9,650 nucleotides of DNA from UBA10427 sp003500135 (GCA_963966275.1 CAWZYQ010000146.1:1-9650); one strand, 5' to 3'; counted from the stretch's first letter, positions 1 through 7,271 are shown. Made by a program: numbers and translations. The notes: a model not told the origin generated them from the sequence alone.

Positions 1-66
1 TAAGATACTAAATTTCAATAACTTATGCCACTAACTAAACGGCATTAAATTTGGGATAAACTGACC

Positions 67-252
67 TTAATTTTGGCGTTTATCGCAAATCCCCAGCGCT
101 AAAACAGTCATCTCTTTCAATTAAAAGCCAGAAGGCACATTTATTTCAGGTATCTCATAGTGTTCCATACATGTGGTAAGCCCGCATTTTTAACATTTGA
201 AGTGTCAGCGCTCATGATGGCGCTCGTGCTTAGTGCACTTGTCGGGACAAAG
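67..252 (-). pseudogene. Fur/Zur-family repressor remnant (C-terminal part)
   Basis: This is the degraded C-terminal metal-binding half of a ferric/zinc uptake regulator. Read on the minus strand it gives CPDKCTKHERHHER, stop, HFKC, stop, then KCGLTTCMEHYEIPEINVPS, GF, stop, and LKEMTVLALGICDKRQN with a terminal TAA at 67-69. The HFKC-x2-CG-x2-C pattern, the EIP-x2-PSG segment and the closing GICDK(R/C) are typical of Bacteroidota Fur-family proteins, in which the cysteine pairs form the structural zinc site. One of the last cysteines appears changed to Arg. Three in-frame stops interrupt it (two at 190-215, one at 121-123), and the whole N-terminal winged-helix DNA-binding half is missing. 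It directly follows a TonB receptor remnant on the same strand, which suggests that a deletion joined the two. Fur and Zur cannot be told apart from this piece; Zur is favoured only by the neighbour. Confidence 0.72.
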
Positions 253-280
253 TGTATTTTTCCTCCAAGCATTCGTTCAA

Positions 281-719
281 TCATTTCTTTATACTTCCAG
301 AAGCTGTAGTCACTATTCTGTCATTGGTCAATTCACCTATTTCATCCACGCTTTCCAATAACTTTGATTGCTCAACAAGCTTTATGGCGATATCATTTTT
401 ATTGTTGAAGGGGGGGGGTGTGAAAAGGTTTATAACCAGTGTACGTTACTTCCAATTCGATAAGGCGCTCCCATAAATTTGTGATTGCAAAATGGCCATG
501 TTCATCTGCTAACGTTAATTTTTCCGGATTTATCACCTTAATGGTAGCGAAGGGAAGTGGTTCATTAGTAGAGGCATCGACTACTGTACCGAGAAAATGG
601 CAACGGCAGGCATGGCGGCATTCGCAGGTATCAACGGCCTGGTTGTTTTGTGCAGTTACTGTGATCTACAGCATAATGAGCCCTTGAATGAATAATAAAA
701 CAGCCTATTTTTGCAACAT
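281..719 (-). pseudogene. TonB-dependent receptor remnant (N-terminus: signal peptide, CarboxypepD_reg domain, plug start)
   Basis: This is a degraded start of an outer-membrane TonB-dependent receptor. Joining two frames on the minus strand gives a hydrophobic leader (AVLLFIQGLIML, then ITVTAQ), a Cys-rich stretch (DTCECRHACRCHF), a carboxypeptidase-regulatory-like beta domain (GTVVDASTNEPLPFATIKV, LADEHGHFAITNL, LEVTYTGYKPF), and then NKNDIAIKLVEQSKLLESV and VTTASGSIKK, which resembles the start of the plug. There are two TAG stops in the leader, a frameshift at a run of nine C (410-418 on the plus strand) and a TGA at 281-283. Nothing of the rest of the plug or the beta barrel remains. The Cys/His-rich N-terminus and the adjoining Fur-family piece suggest a metal (perhaps zinc) uptake receptor, which is inference. 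The original start codon is unclear; an ATG at 717-719 lies inside an inverted repeat. Confidence 0.75.
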
Positions 720-733
720 GGTTGCAAAAATAG
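705..733. promoter_or_regulatory. Perfect 13-bp inverted repeat over a TAnnTTTG promoter box (candidate Fur/Zur operator)
   Basis: CTATTTTTGCAAC at 705-717 and its exact complement at 721-733 flank a three-base centre (ATG). The core dyad TTGCAAC-ATG-GTTGCAA has the size of a Fur-family box. On the minus strand the arm contains TATTTTTG (725-732), an exact match to the Bacteroidota -7 element, and it sits at the 5' end of the receptor remnant. A repressor bound here would cover that promoter. No run of T follows the stem on either strand, so a terminator is less likely. Assignment to Fur/Zur is inference from the neighbours. Confidence 0.5.
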
Positions 734-770
734 ATAAAGACTGTTTAGGGACTTTAAAATAGCGCTAAAA

Positions 771-1292
771 TTATAATTTACGGTATTGGATATTTTGTCC
801 TTCTTTGATGCCAAATTTATGGCAAAACCCGCCTTTTGTTTCTATCACATATTGAGCAGGTTTTTGTGAAGGGATGGCCGCCTGGGAATAGGGTTGCGTG
901 TATTCATGGATCTTCACAATTTCCAAATCGGCATTAACATAAATAATATCAAGCGACATTTTAGTGTTTTTCATCCAGAATGACTGAGGTTGTTCGTAAT
1001 CGAAAATAAATAGCATGCCTCTGTCATAGGGCATATCACTTCGGTGCATCAGGCCCTGTGCCCTTGAATTTTCATCATCGGCAATTTCTATATCGATTAA
1101 TTTCAGTGTGTCTTGTTCATTATTCAGGAAAACCAGCTCGCCTTCTCTCAAAAACTGAGGTTCAGCAAGTGATTCATTAGGTACAATACTACGTTTTCCT
1201 TTTTTTTCGGGAAATATTTCCACCATAATAAATGCCAGTATGGCTACAGCAATAACGACCAGTCCTATTATTCTTTTCTTTTTCACTATCAA
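771..1292 (-). CDS. DUF192 family membrane-anchored protein
   Basis: This 173-residue protein has an N-terminal membrane anchor or uncleaved signal (about residues 7-25, after a KKKR start) and then a single DUF192 domain to the end. Family hallmarks are visible: RAQGLMHR (77-84), GMLFIF (92-97), FWMKNT (105-110), LDIIYV (114-119), a conserved IPS (140-142), and YVIE with a following GGF (148-156). The molecular role of DUF192 is not established; members are usually small exported or envelope proteins. The start is not an ATG: the reading frame opens with TTG (1290-1292), GTG two codons later is an alternative, and an in-frame TAG lies just upstream. The gene follows the 307-residue lipoprotein gene by 67 bases, and a promoter-like box lies in that gap, so it may be transcribed separately. 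Confidence 0.88.
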   Translation of the reverse strand: MIVKKKRIIGLVVIAVAILAFIMVEIFPEKKGKRSIVPNESLAEPQFLREGELVFLNNEQDTLKLIDIEIADDENSRAQGLMHRSDMPYDRGMLFIFDYEQPQSFWMKNTKMSLDIIYVNADLEIVKIHEYTQPYSQAAIPSQKPAQYVIETKGGFCHKFGIKEGQNIQYRKL

Positions 1293-1302
1293 ATGCTTTT
1301 GA

Positions 1303-1354
1303 ATTTGCTAAATAAGCAAATGCAAAGATATTGGAAAAAAAGAAAGTGGTAAAA
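1303..1354 (-). promoter_or_regulatory. Putative promoter and leader stem-loop of the DUF192 gene
   Basis: The minus strand carries TATCTTTG at 1323-1330, an exact TAnnTTTG match to the Bacteroidota -7 element. TTTT at 1351-1354, 20 bases upstream, is a weak -33 candidate. Immediately downstream, ATTTGCT and AGCAAAT (1303-1309 and 1315-1321) form a 7-bp stem with a five-base loop, which would lie at the 5' end of the transcript, roughly 10-30 bases before the start codon. Confidence 0.4.
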
Positions 1355-1359
1355 TTGCG

Positions 1360-2283
1360 TCAATAAAGGGGCAGCCCCAATTCCTGATAAAGTTCAATAT
1401 CTGTAGAATCATTATGGTTCCAATAATCAATATATTTCATTGACTTCAGTTCAGCTTTGGTGGTCAGCATTTTTGCATTTTCACCAAATCCAGACCGGAA
1501 GCTTTCTTCCCATGAAATAATTTTGAATGGATATGCCTTTTCAAACCTAATTTTTAATGAACGGTCAATTGAAGTGTATGTAATGTTGTATTCCAAATAT
1601 ACCCCCTTTTCAATCAATTCCCCATTTGCTTTTTCGGCGTCCAGGTCATCGTGTGTCAACCTGCTGTATTGGAGAGAAGGGATGAGTTCCATTTTGCCTG
1701 TGGGCAAATATTCAGGGTTTATTCGGATCATTGTCCATAATTCATTTTCCAGCCATCCCTTTTTAATATTTTTCTTACCATCGCCTTCGCTTTCAAAATA
1801 AGAATTCCATTGTACGGAATAGCCGGATTTATCTTTATTAACCTGTGTAAAAACCTGGCCGCACCATTCCTGCGCTGAAAACGTACATTTCAGGCTTTGT
1901 TGGGGCAATTTTTCCGATTGCGCCACTGGGGTAAAAACGGAGGTCATGGTTGAATAGGGGTACATGCCGGTATTAAACTTCCTAATGGCATTTAGTTTCA
2001 GCACTTTTATGGCATCCTTATGATTTTGAGCGGGACGATCAAGTTTAACCTGTTTTGATTTCGAAAAATCTTCTGTAACAAATATAAGGACCGCATGACC
2101 GGGGTTGTTCTGGCCATATCGAGCCTGTGATAACTCATAACTGGCTATTTCGGCTTTTCCCTGATACCAGTAGTCTCCAAAATTTTCCGGGATTTCCAGA
2201 TGTTGCCCATTGCCCGATGGGCATGAGGATAGTGTAATGAGAAAAGTGATGTATAGAAAGGTGATCTGTTGTTGATAATGCAT
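1360..2283 (-). CDS. Conserved Bacteroidota lipoprotein of unknown function
   Basis: This 307-residue protein starts with a lipoprotein signal: a hydrophobic stretch at residues 7-18 and lipobox LSSC with Cys21, so the mature protein is probably lipid-anchored in the envelope. The rest is soluble, with no further membrane span. Visible segments include DYWYQGKAEIASYEL (37-51), a QEWCGQ motif (138-143) and YFESEGDG (152-159). From memory, similar Bacteroidota proteins are sometimes labelled 'septum formation inhibitor Maf', but nothing here resembles the Maf nucleotide pyrophosphatase, so I do not use that name. The ATG start lies only 22 bases downstream of a strong terminator hairpin belonging to the gene before it. 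Its 3' end has a small GGGG-CTG-CCCC hairpin followed by TTTATT. I cannot assign a function. Confidence 0.82.
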   Translation of the reverse strand: MHYQQQITFLYITFLITLSSCPSGNGQHLEIPENFGDYWYQGKAEIASYELSQARYGQNNPGHAVLIFVTEDFSKSKQVKLDRPAQNHKDAIKVLKLNAIRKFNTGMYPYSTMTSVFTPVAQSEKLPQQSLKCTFSAQEWCGQVFTQVNKDKSGYSVQWNSYFESEGDGKKNIKKGWLENELWTMIRINPEYLPTGKMELIPSLQYSRLTHDDLDAEKANGELIEKGVYLEYNITYTSIDRSLKIRFEKAYPFKIISWEESFRSGFGENAKMLTTKAELKSMKYIDYWNHNDSTDIELYQELGLPLY

Positions 2284-2305
2284 ATCTTCAGGTATTTACA
2301 TAATA

Positions 2306-2334
2306 ATAAACCCTCACGAACTATGAGGGTTTAT
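2306..2334 (-). terminator. Intrinsic terminator-like hairpin after the small basic repeat protein gene
   Basis: An 11-bp perfect stem (arms 2306-2316 and 2324-2334, core ACCCTCA/TGAGGGT) has a seven-base loop. On the minus strand it is followed by the T-rich stretch TTATTATTATG. It starts 19 bases after the stop codon of the upstream gene and ends 22 bases before the start of the lipoprotein gene. Confidence 0.75.
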
Positions 2335-2353
2335 CAATATCTGAATTTATGCA

Positions 2354-2686
2354 TTAAAATCTACTCTGATCGTCGTGTTTCTGACGGTAAATGTTTCTAC
2401 TGGCTCTTCTTTGTTGTGATTTAATGTGTCTCCTTTCACCAGCAGTAACGAGTCCGTCAGCCATGGCCCGCTTTTTATCGCGGTTGATATGCCTTTGCTG
2501 ACGAGCAATACGCTTTGTTTCCCTGACCGTCAATTCCCCATTATTGATGCCATGTGCAGTTCTGGCCAGCTGGTTTTTCTGACGTTCCGGTACTGTGGGC
2601 CTTTCCTGAGCTTGTGTAACTATAAATACTCCTACAATAATTCCGATAGTTAAGATGATCTTTTTCATGTCCTTTTGTTTTATCAT
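2354..2686 (-). CDS. Small basic exported repeat protein
   Basis: This 110-residue protein has a signal peptide (about residues 7-25, with VTQAQ as the likely cleavage region) and then a very basic, helix-prone mature part rich in Arg, Gln and Lys. Two similar units can be aligned: NGELTVRETKRIARQQRHIN and DGLVTAGERRHIKSQQRRAS, each opening with an acidic-Gly-x-(L/V)-T-x2-E pattern that loosely recalls an EF-hand loop. The tail reads NIYRQKHDDQSRF. I recall similar short, repeat-containing exported proteins in Bacteroidota but know no function. Two starts are possible: the outer ATG (2684-2686) has AAGGA at good spacing, while Met7 (2666-2668) gives a more typical signal peptide. The gene lies just downstream of the DUF1501 pseudogene and ends at a clear terminator. 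It is intact. Confidence 0.75.
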   Translation of the reverse strand: MIKQKDMKKIILTIGIIVGVFIVTQAQERPTVPERQKNQLARTAHGINNGELTVRETKRIARQQRHINRDKKRAMADGLVTAGERRHIKSQQRRASRNIYRQKHDDQSRF

Positions 2687-2720
2687 TTTGTCCTTAGATG
2701 CACCAATAAACAGAAGGTTT

Positions 2721-2745
2721 AAAAAAAACCGGAAAATTTTCCTGG
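2721..2745 (-). terminator. Weak terminator after the DUF1501 pseudogene
   Basis: On the minus strand, nine bases past the reconstructed stop codon of DUF1501, GGAA-AATT-TTCC with an outer CC/GG pair is followed by eight T. The stem is short, so this is tentative. Confidence 0.35.
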
Positions 2746-2753
2746 CCTTTGGT

Positions 2754-4392
2754 TTACATCTTAATGAGCTGTTTCGATTCGATAAACTGTGGTGTTTTCA
2801 ATCGATAGAAATATGTCCCCGAAGGCAATTGGCTCAGATCAATTTGTTCTGAGTGTTCTTAGGGCGAATATTTTTTATGGATCAAAGTAGATACTTTGGG
2901 GCCTTTTACATCGAGTAGATCGATTTTACATCGATGGCTGTGTTGATCCTGAAACCAATTACCGTTTGCGTTTGAACCGGGTTCGGATAACAGCTTTTTA
3001 AGCCCCGGCGTTTTTTAATAAAATCATTAGTCACACCGGTTACTCGTCCGCCAATCAGGGGCAACTGGTTATCAGACCATTCGCTGAATTCAGTGGCTGC
3101 CACGGCGTCAGGATCAGCTTCCAGCCAGTCAATTAGTGCGGAAGTAAACACCTGACGGTAATCATATGGCATTCGCACATTACCTCGATCAAGATTGTTT
3201 AAATCCGGGTTAGTACCGGTAATACCCGGATTCACTCCTTTGCCAAATACCACCATAGATGCTGCCTTTCCATGGTCCGTTCCATTGGGCCCATTAGATT
3301 CAGCACGGCGCCAAACGCTGAAAAGGCTGTGCTCAAAACGCGATCTTCAATACCCCGGTCTTTTAAATCTTTTTGGAAAGCAGGCATGGCAGAACCAATA
3401 TGATAAAGCAATGTGGCATGAAGGCCATATGTGGGATTGCTGGCCTCCACCTGGCTGGCATGCGTATCGAAGCCTCCTATTCGGGCCAGAAAGATTTTCG
3501 TTTTTATAACCCCCGAAATCAGACGAGCGATCATTTTAAGTTGTTGCGCCAATCCATTTCTACGAATACCACTTGGTGAGACCATGGAACATTGTTCCGG
3601 ATAGGTAACATTGGGTTCATTTGTATTTTGCCAAATCTCATACAATCGGTCAGCATATTTATCCGACTTTTCTTCCATTCCCATGATCCAGCGCAATTCT
3701 TCACCATAGTGGGGGTTTCTAATGCTCTCCGGTGGTTCACCTCCGGTGGTCATGATAAGATCGTAAAACTGTTAGGATTATTGATCGAAAGGGAAGCAGG
3801 AATACCTTTACCCGTATGAAAAGCCAGAGATACACTTGGCCCAGTTTCAACTGCCAGTGGGTCTGTCATACCAGGGTTAAGATAATCATCGGGATAACCG
3901 GGGAAAACATGATCAAGGTAGCGGCCCATCCAACCCGCATCCTTGTATTCGTCATAGTCACCACCCATGAACCAAATATCGCGACTTCTAAAGTGAGAAA
4001 AGTTTATATTTTCCAAGGCCACGCTTTGAACAATATTTACCCGGGCTTTATCGTACAGCGCTTTTAAGTCGAGCATAACGAGGTGTTCACCTACCTGATC
4101 CTGCACCGGTAAGGTAGGGTCGAGGTTCAGATAGCTTCTGTTACTGGTTTCCGGTATGGCTATATTAGGCCGCATATTATAATAAGAGGCGTATTGATCA
4201 ATAGGCGCCAACATATTCAAACCGTCATTGCCTCCGTGAAGTTGAACCAATACAAGCGCCTTGTCAACTAAGACGGATGCGGCAAGTCGATGCAGTTCAC
4301 TGTTTCTGGCCATTGCCTGGATAGGAATACTATTAAGCATCCTGGATGCTCCGGCAAGCAGCGGTAACTTTCTTAAGAAGTTTCTTTTTTAT
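2754..4392 (-). pseudogene. DUF1501 protein with C-terminal T9SS sorting domain, disrupted
   Basis: About 546 codons of a DUF1501 protein can be rebuilt by joining four frames. The N-terminus reads KRNFLRKLPLLAGASRM, resembling the twin-arginine-type leaders common in this family, but the start codon is lost (ATA or TAA near 4390). Family motifs follow: LHGGNDGLN (4215-4241), GGFDTH (about 3460-3477) and GTDHG (3269-3283). The C-terminus from about 2992 is a T9SS type A sorting domain: YPNPVQTQTVIGFRI, IDLLDVKG, IDLSQLPSGTYFYRL and a terminal KQLIKM before TAA at 2754-2756. Lesions are single-base frameshifts near 3766, 3312 and 2925 and an in-frame TAA at 2859-2861. An expected E in FSEFG is also replaced by A. 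It lies 18 bases after the DUF1800 pseudogene, the usual partner, so the two were an operon. The biochemical role of the family is unknown; export to the cell surface is inferred from the sorting domain. Confidence 0.88.
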
Positions 4393-4410
4393 GCTGATTG
4401 ACAATTACAG

Positions 4411-6019
4411 TTAAAAAAGTTGGTATTCTGGCGACTGGATCAAAGTATTCATAAAGTTGTTCAGATAGATCAAGACGATTGCGTCTTCCTGCCCAACTTC
4501 TTCATTGGCCCATTAGCCATTGGACTGCTTATCCAATAAAAGAGAGGCCTTAAAATAGTCATAGTGTCCAGTCGTGATTTCTTCAGGCAGTAAATAATCG
4601 ACAAAGCGCTGTACAATCGCATCGGGGCCACTTAAAATTATAACGCGATTGGAAATATAATTGAGCCGCATTTGTGTTTTGATATATTCATTTTGCTCTT
4701 CTGAAATATCGGGTCCTGCAAAAAATTTTGGTACTGAAATTATATCTGTTGGCAAGGTATATGGGTATAATCCGGTTTCGGTTGTACCCAGGCATCTGGT
4801 GAAAAGCCTGGTATCCGGCTACTTCGAATGGCTCGAAAAATTCCAGCCCTGGTCAATCAGGTATCGCCTCAACCTGTCCAGATCACCATAATAACTGGTC
4901 GCATTGGCCTCATTGCTCAATGGGATTTCGAAAAACCTTAAAGTGCCCAATACAACTTCCAATGGTGGTTTTATTATGGCCCCTTTGTTATCATCCGTTT
5001 CAATGGCATGATCCTCATCAAAAATGCTCTGGCTGCTAAACAACTGTTCCAGTACAGGCTGTATTTAATAAAGGTTTGTGCCAATGGTGTGATGATGTCA
5101 TTTTCAATTTTTTCAGTTATATGGTAGTAAACGAAGAAGCGATATAATTTGCGGCAGATATGTCGGGCCGTCTCTACCTGATCAAATATCATATCGGCCA
5201 ACGGTTGAAGTTCATCCATAACGGCTTCTTTTGGAGCTGAGCTGTCAATAACTTCGTTCGGTTCAATGACTGTGTTTTGAAATTTGTCACTAAATGTTTT
5301 TGGGTCGGCGTCGTGTTGGGTAGCCAAAGCGCCATTACCTTTTATTTCCCCCATAAGCATACCGGTTTCCGGGTCTGTAAGCGCAGGATTCTGCTGTGGT
5401 GTGCCGAACCCGGATAGAACCCTGGTGGCTGCCTTCACATCTTGTTCAGTAAAGTTGGTGTAGTCTTCGGGACTTGTTTGAGGTCCTTTGCCAATCGCAT
5501 AAAGTTCAAGAAATTCACGACCGAAGTTTTCCTGTGGCCTGTTTTTGGTATTCAATTGTTCATCGAGGTGCACAAGCATGGCATTATCGTAGCATTTTAT
5601 AATGCTTAACTCCTTGAAATTGCCAAGTGCATAATATCAAAAAAGTTTAATTTGATTATAAATAGGTTTTCCATTTCCAATTCTCGACTGGATAGTTGTA
5701 AAATGGATATAGTAAAACCATGCCATACGGTCAATAATGTTATTACCGCTATTTCGCATGACACCCAACCACCAACTCAAAGTACTTCCCATAAAGTTAC
5801 TATCGGCAGTCGAGGTGAAAATATCATTTCCGGTTTCTTATCAATGGGAATACTTGGATCATGACTCGGCTGCAACAGGTGTTGCAATGCCTGCGCTATA
5901 CTGAGTTGGGCAAAACTATCTACATCCTGACTAGTGGCCCCAAAGGCAAGCCTGCGCAGCAGGTGGTTAGCACGTTCTTTTCAAAGTGCTGTATTTACTA
6001 TCGGGTTCATAGAAGCCAT
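4411..6019 (-). pseudogene. DUF1800 family protein, disrupted
   Basis: About 536 codons of a DUF1800 protein can be rebuilt from several frames, beginning with ATG at 6017-6019 (MASMNPIV). Conserved parts are ANHLLRRLAFGAT, WWLGVMRNSGNNIIDRMAWF, PQENFGREFLELYAIGKG (about 5485-5537), LFSSQSIFDEDHA, IKPPLE, AGYQAFHQMPGYNR and the typical ending SPEYQLF before TAA at 4411-4413. Lesions seen: TGA at 5981-5983, frameshift near 5822, TGA at 5637-5639, frameshift near 5062, frameshift near 4838 in a T run, frameshift near 4720 in an A/T run, and TAA at 4513-4515. DUF1800 genes usually sit next to DUF1501 genes, as here; the pair is common in Bacteroidota and Planctomycetes, but its function is not known. 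With seven lesions this cannot be a working gene unless the sequence is very poor, and the intact neighbours argue against that. Confidence 0.88.
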
Positions 6020-6189
6020 ATTTTACCAATTTATTGAATTTCAGCATTAAAGTTGTGGATTTAATATTTTGGGTGTAGTTGAAAAAATAGCTATTTCTTG
6101 CTTCTGACAATATTCTTTTCAAGAATTAATCAATTAGAAAGGTATAAGGCGCAAATGCTTTTAACAAGATTGGAAAAGTTCCCGAAAAC

Positions 6190-6246
6190 TTTGAAAAAAA
6201 CAATAATTAACATTAACTTAATATGTTAATATAGCGTTAACATTAA
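6190..6246 (+). promoter_or_regulatory. Putative promoter with two direct repeats before the 45-residue peptide gene
   Basis: TTTG at 6190-6193 and TAACTTAA at 6214-6221 are separated by 20 bases, a partial match to the Bacteroidota -33/-7 promoter. TTAACATTAA occurs twice, at 6207-6216 and 6237-6246, exactly 30 bases apart (about three helical turns). Between them ATTAAC (6212-6217) and GTTAAT (6225-6230) form an inverted pair. The arrangement would suit a regulator bound on one face of the DNA across the promoter, but no regulator is identified. Confidence 0.4.
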
Positions 6247-6261
6247 TGGAGGGGAGAAGAT

Positions 6262-6399
6262 ATGAAGACGACTTACGAAAAATTACACAAATACGGTATT
6301 AATGACATAGTATTCGGAAGGAGTAAAAAGAAATTTTTTATACTTTATTGGATACTTTTGATATTTCTTATAGCGATTATATTACTTATAGAATTATAA
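6262..6399 (+). CDS. 45-residue single-span membrane peptide
   Basis: This short gene of unknown function has a polar N-terminal half (MKTTYEKLHKYGINDIVFGR), a basic SKKK at 21-24, and then a strongly hydrophobic segment at residues 25-43 (FFILYWILLIFLIAIILLI) ending in EL. The charge pattern predicts a single membrane helix with the N-terminus inside. The ribosome binding site is unusually good: GGAGGGG at 6248-6254, about seven bases before ATG. A promoter-like region lies upstream and a terminator hairpin follows within 30 bases of the stop, so the unit looks self-contained. Codon use is A/T-heavy, with several ATA isoleucines, unlike the neighbouring genes, which may signal recent acquisition. 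The flanking genes on both sides run on the opposite strand. It could be a small envelope protein, a regulatory membrane peptide or a toxin-like peptide; I recognise no family. Confidence 0.6.
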   Translation: MKTTYEKLHKYGINDIVFGRSKKKFFILYWILLIFLIAIILLIEL

Positions 6400-6426
6400 T
6401 TTGCCACCATATATTTCACAATAGTA

Positions 6427-6456
6427 AAGCTGTTCTTGCGAGGGTAGTTTTTTTTT
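6427..6456 (+). terminator. Intrinsic terminator of the 45-residue peptide gene
   Basis: A 10-bp RNA stem (6427-6436 with 6441-6450), including several G-U pairs, closes a UGCG loop of the stable UNCG type and runs into nine consecutive T (6448-6456). The G-U pairs would become A-C mismatches in the opposite strand, so it works only in the plus direction. Its T run overlaps the stop codon of the convergent isomerase gene. Confidence 0.6.
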
Positions 6457-7258
6457 ATATCCATTTTTGATACCATTTTAATTTTTTATCGATACTATAC
6501 TTTTCATCGGACCAACCGTGTTCCATGCCAATGATCAGTTCAGGTTTTTCTGAGATAATTTGATGAATAAATTGGTCTATTGGTAGTTTTCCCGTTCCGG
6601 GCTCATATCTGCCCGGATAATCAGCCAATTGTACGTAGCCTATTTTTTCGATATACTTATTGAAGGCTTTTAACAGGTTTTCGCTTGCTGCCGCAATATG
6701 AAAGGTGTCGAAAAGTATTTTAACATTTTCCCGGGCAATCAAATCACAAAATGCGGATGCCTCATATATCGTTTGTATTAACATATCCGGATGTCTCTCC
6801 GGTGCGTGAGGCTCAATAAGTAGTATTACATCTCTGTTAATTTCATCGATCCACTGGCGAATAGTTTCAGCAGCCTTTGAAAACTGTTCTTCTATTGGTG
6901 TTCCTTTTATTCTCTTACCGGGAACTATGGTCATATATTTCGAATCAAAAAGCGATGCCAGCTTAATTGAGTTATTCATTTCTTCAATGAACCGGTCTTT
7001 TTTATCCGGATTCTCATCATTAATACCTCCTTCATCCCAAAAAATATGGTGGGGCACAAATGTGCCTAAGGAAATACCATGGGCTTTCAATGCTTTTAAA
7101 AGAGTATTTTTCTCTTCCTTTGTTCTCCACCTCAACCAGTTGTCCTCGATCCATCGGAAGCCGTTCCGTGATATTTCATAAATCTCTTCATCCAATGATT
7201 GTTTACCTTGGGCAAATTGCCCGGGATGTGGTGCAAAATTTGGTTTATTGACTGACAA
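6455..7258 (-). CDS. Hydroxypyruvate isomerase-like TIM-barrel protein
   Basis: This 267-residue soluble protein of the xylose isomerase-like TIM-barrel superfamily is closest by motif to hydroxypyruvate isomerases, which interconvert hydroxypyruvate and tartronate semialdehyde. The expected metal and catalytic positions are visible: E149 in LLIEP, D184 in FDTFH, Q210 in YVQLAD and E246 in GMEH, together with the signature DYPGRYEPGTG (213-223). The length fits the family (about 260). No signal peptide is visible. The start appears to be TTG at 7256-7258, since no in-frame ATG lies between it and an upstream stop. It begins 13 bases after the cytochrome gene, so it is the last gene of a three-gene operon. 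The exact substrate is uncertain, because related barrels act on other sugars and no glyoxylate pathway gene is nearby. Confidence 0.82.
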   Translation of the reverse strand: MSVNKPNFAPHPGQFAQGKQSLDEEIYEISRNGFRWIEDNWLRWRTKEEKNTLLKALKAHGISLGTFVPHHIFWDEGGINDENPDKKDRFIEEMNNSIKLASLFDSKYMTIVPGKRIKGTPIEEQFSKAAETIRQWIDEINRDVILLIEPHAPERHPDMLIQTIYEASAFCDLIARENVKILFDTFHIAAASENLLKAFNKYIEKIGYVQLADYPGRYEPGTGKLPIDQFIHQIISEKPELIIGMEHGWSDEKYSIDKKLKWYQKWI

Positions 7259-7271
7259 AATAAAGTGTAGC

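Noticed and set aside
1..66. Short dyad ATGCC/GGCAT near the window start
   Set aside because: A five-base stem with an 11-base loop is expected by chance and has no T run.
410..418. Run of nine G (nine C on the minus strand) as a phase-variation switch
   Set aside because: Restoring the frame here would not give a working receptor, because other stops lie on both sides and the barrel is missing.
252..687. Two overlapping plus-strand open frames of 74 and 82 codons
   Set aside because: They are antisense to the receptor remnant, whose minus-strand translation matches a known domain; the plus-strand products show no domain features.
1457..1801. Plus-strand 114-codon open frame inside the lipoprotein gene
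   Set aside because: It is antisense to an intact 307-codon gene with a lipobox and conserved segments, and has no features of its own.
5652..5864. Plus-strand 70-codon open frame
   Set aside because: It is a shadow of the DUF1800 pseudogene, whose conserved WWLGVMRNSGNN region lies on the opposite strand here.
4411..6019. TGA codons in the DUF1800 frame as recoding (selenocysteine, or TGA read as Trp/Gly)
   Set aside because: The same gene also has a TAA stop and four frameshifts, and the neighbouring intact genes show no in-frame TGA, so decay explains it better.
6020..6189. Gap upstream of DUF1800 checked for a promoter, tRNA or small gene
   Set aside because: It is A/T-rich with only imperfect promoter-like words and imperfect dyads; nothing is strong enough to annotate.
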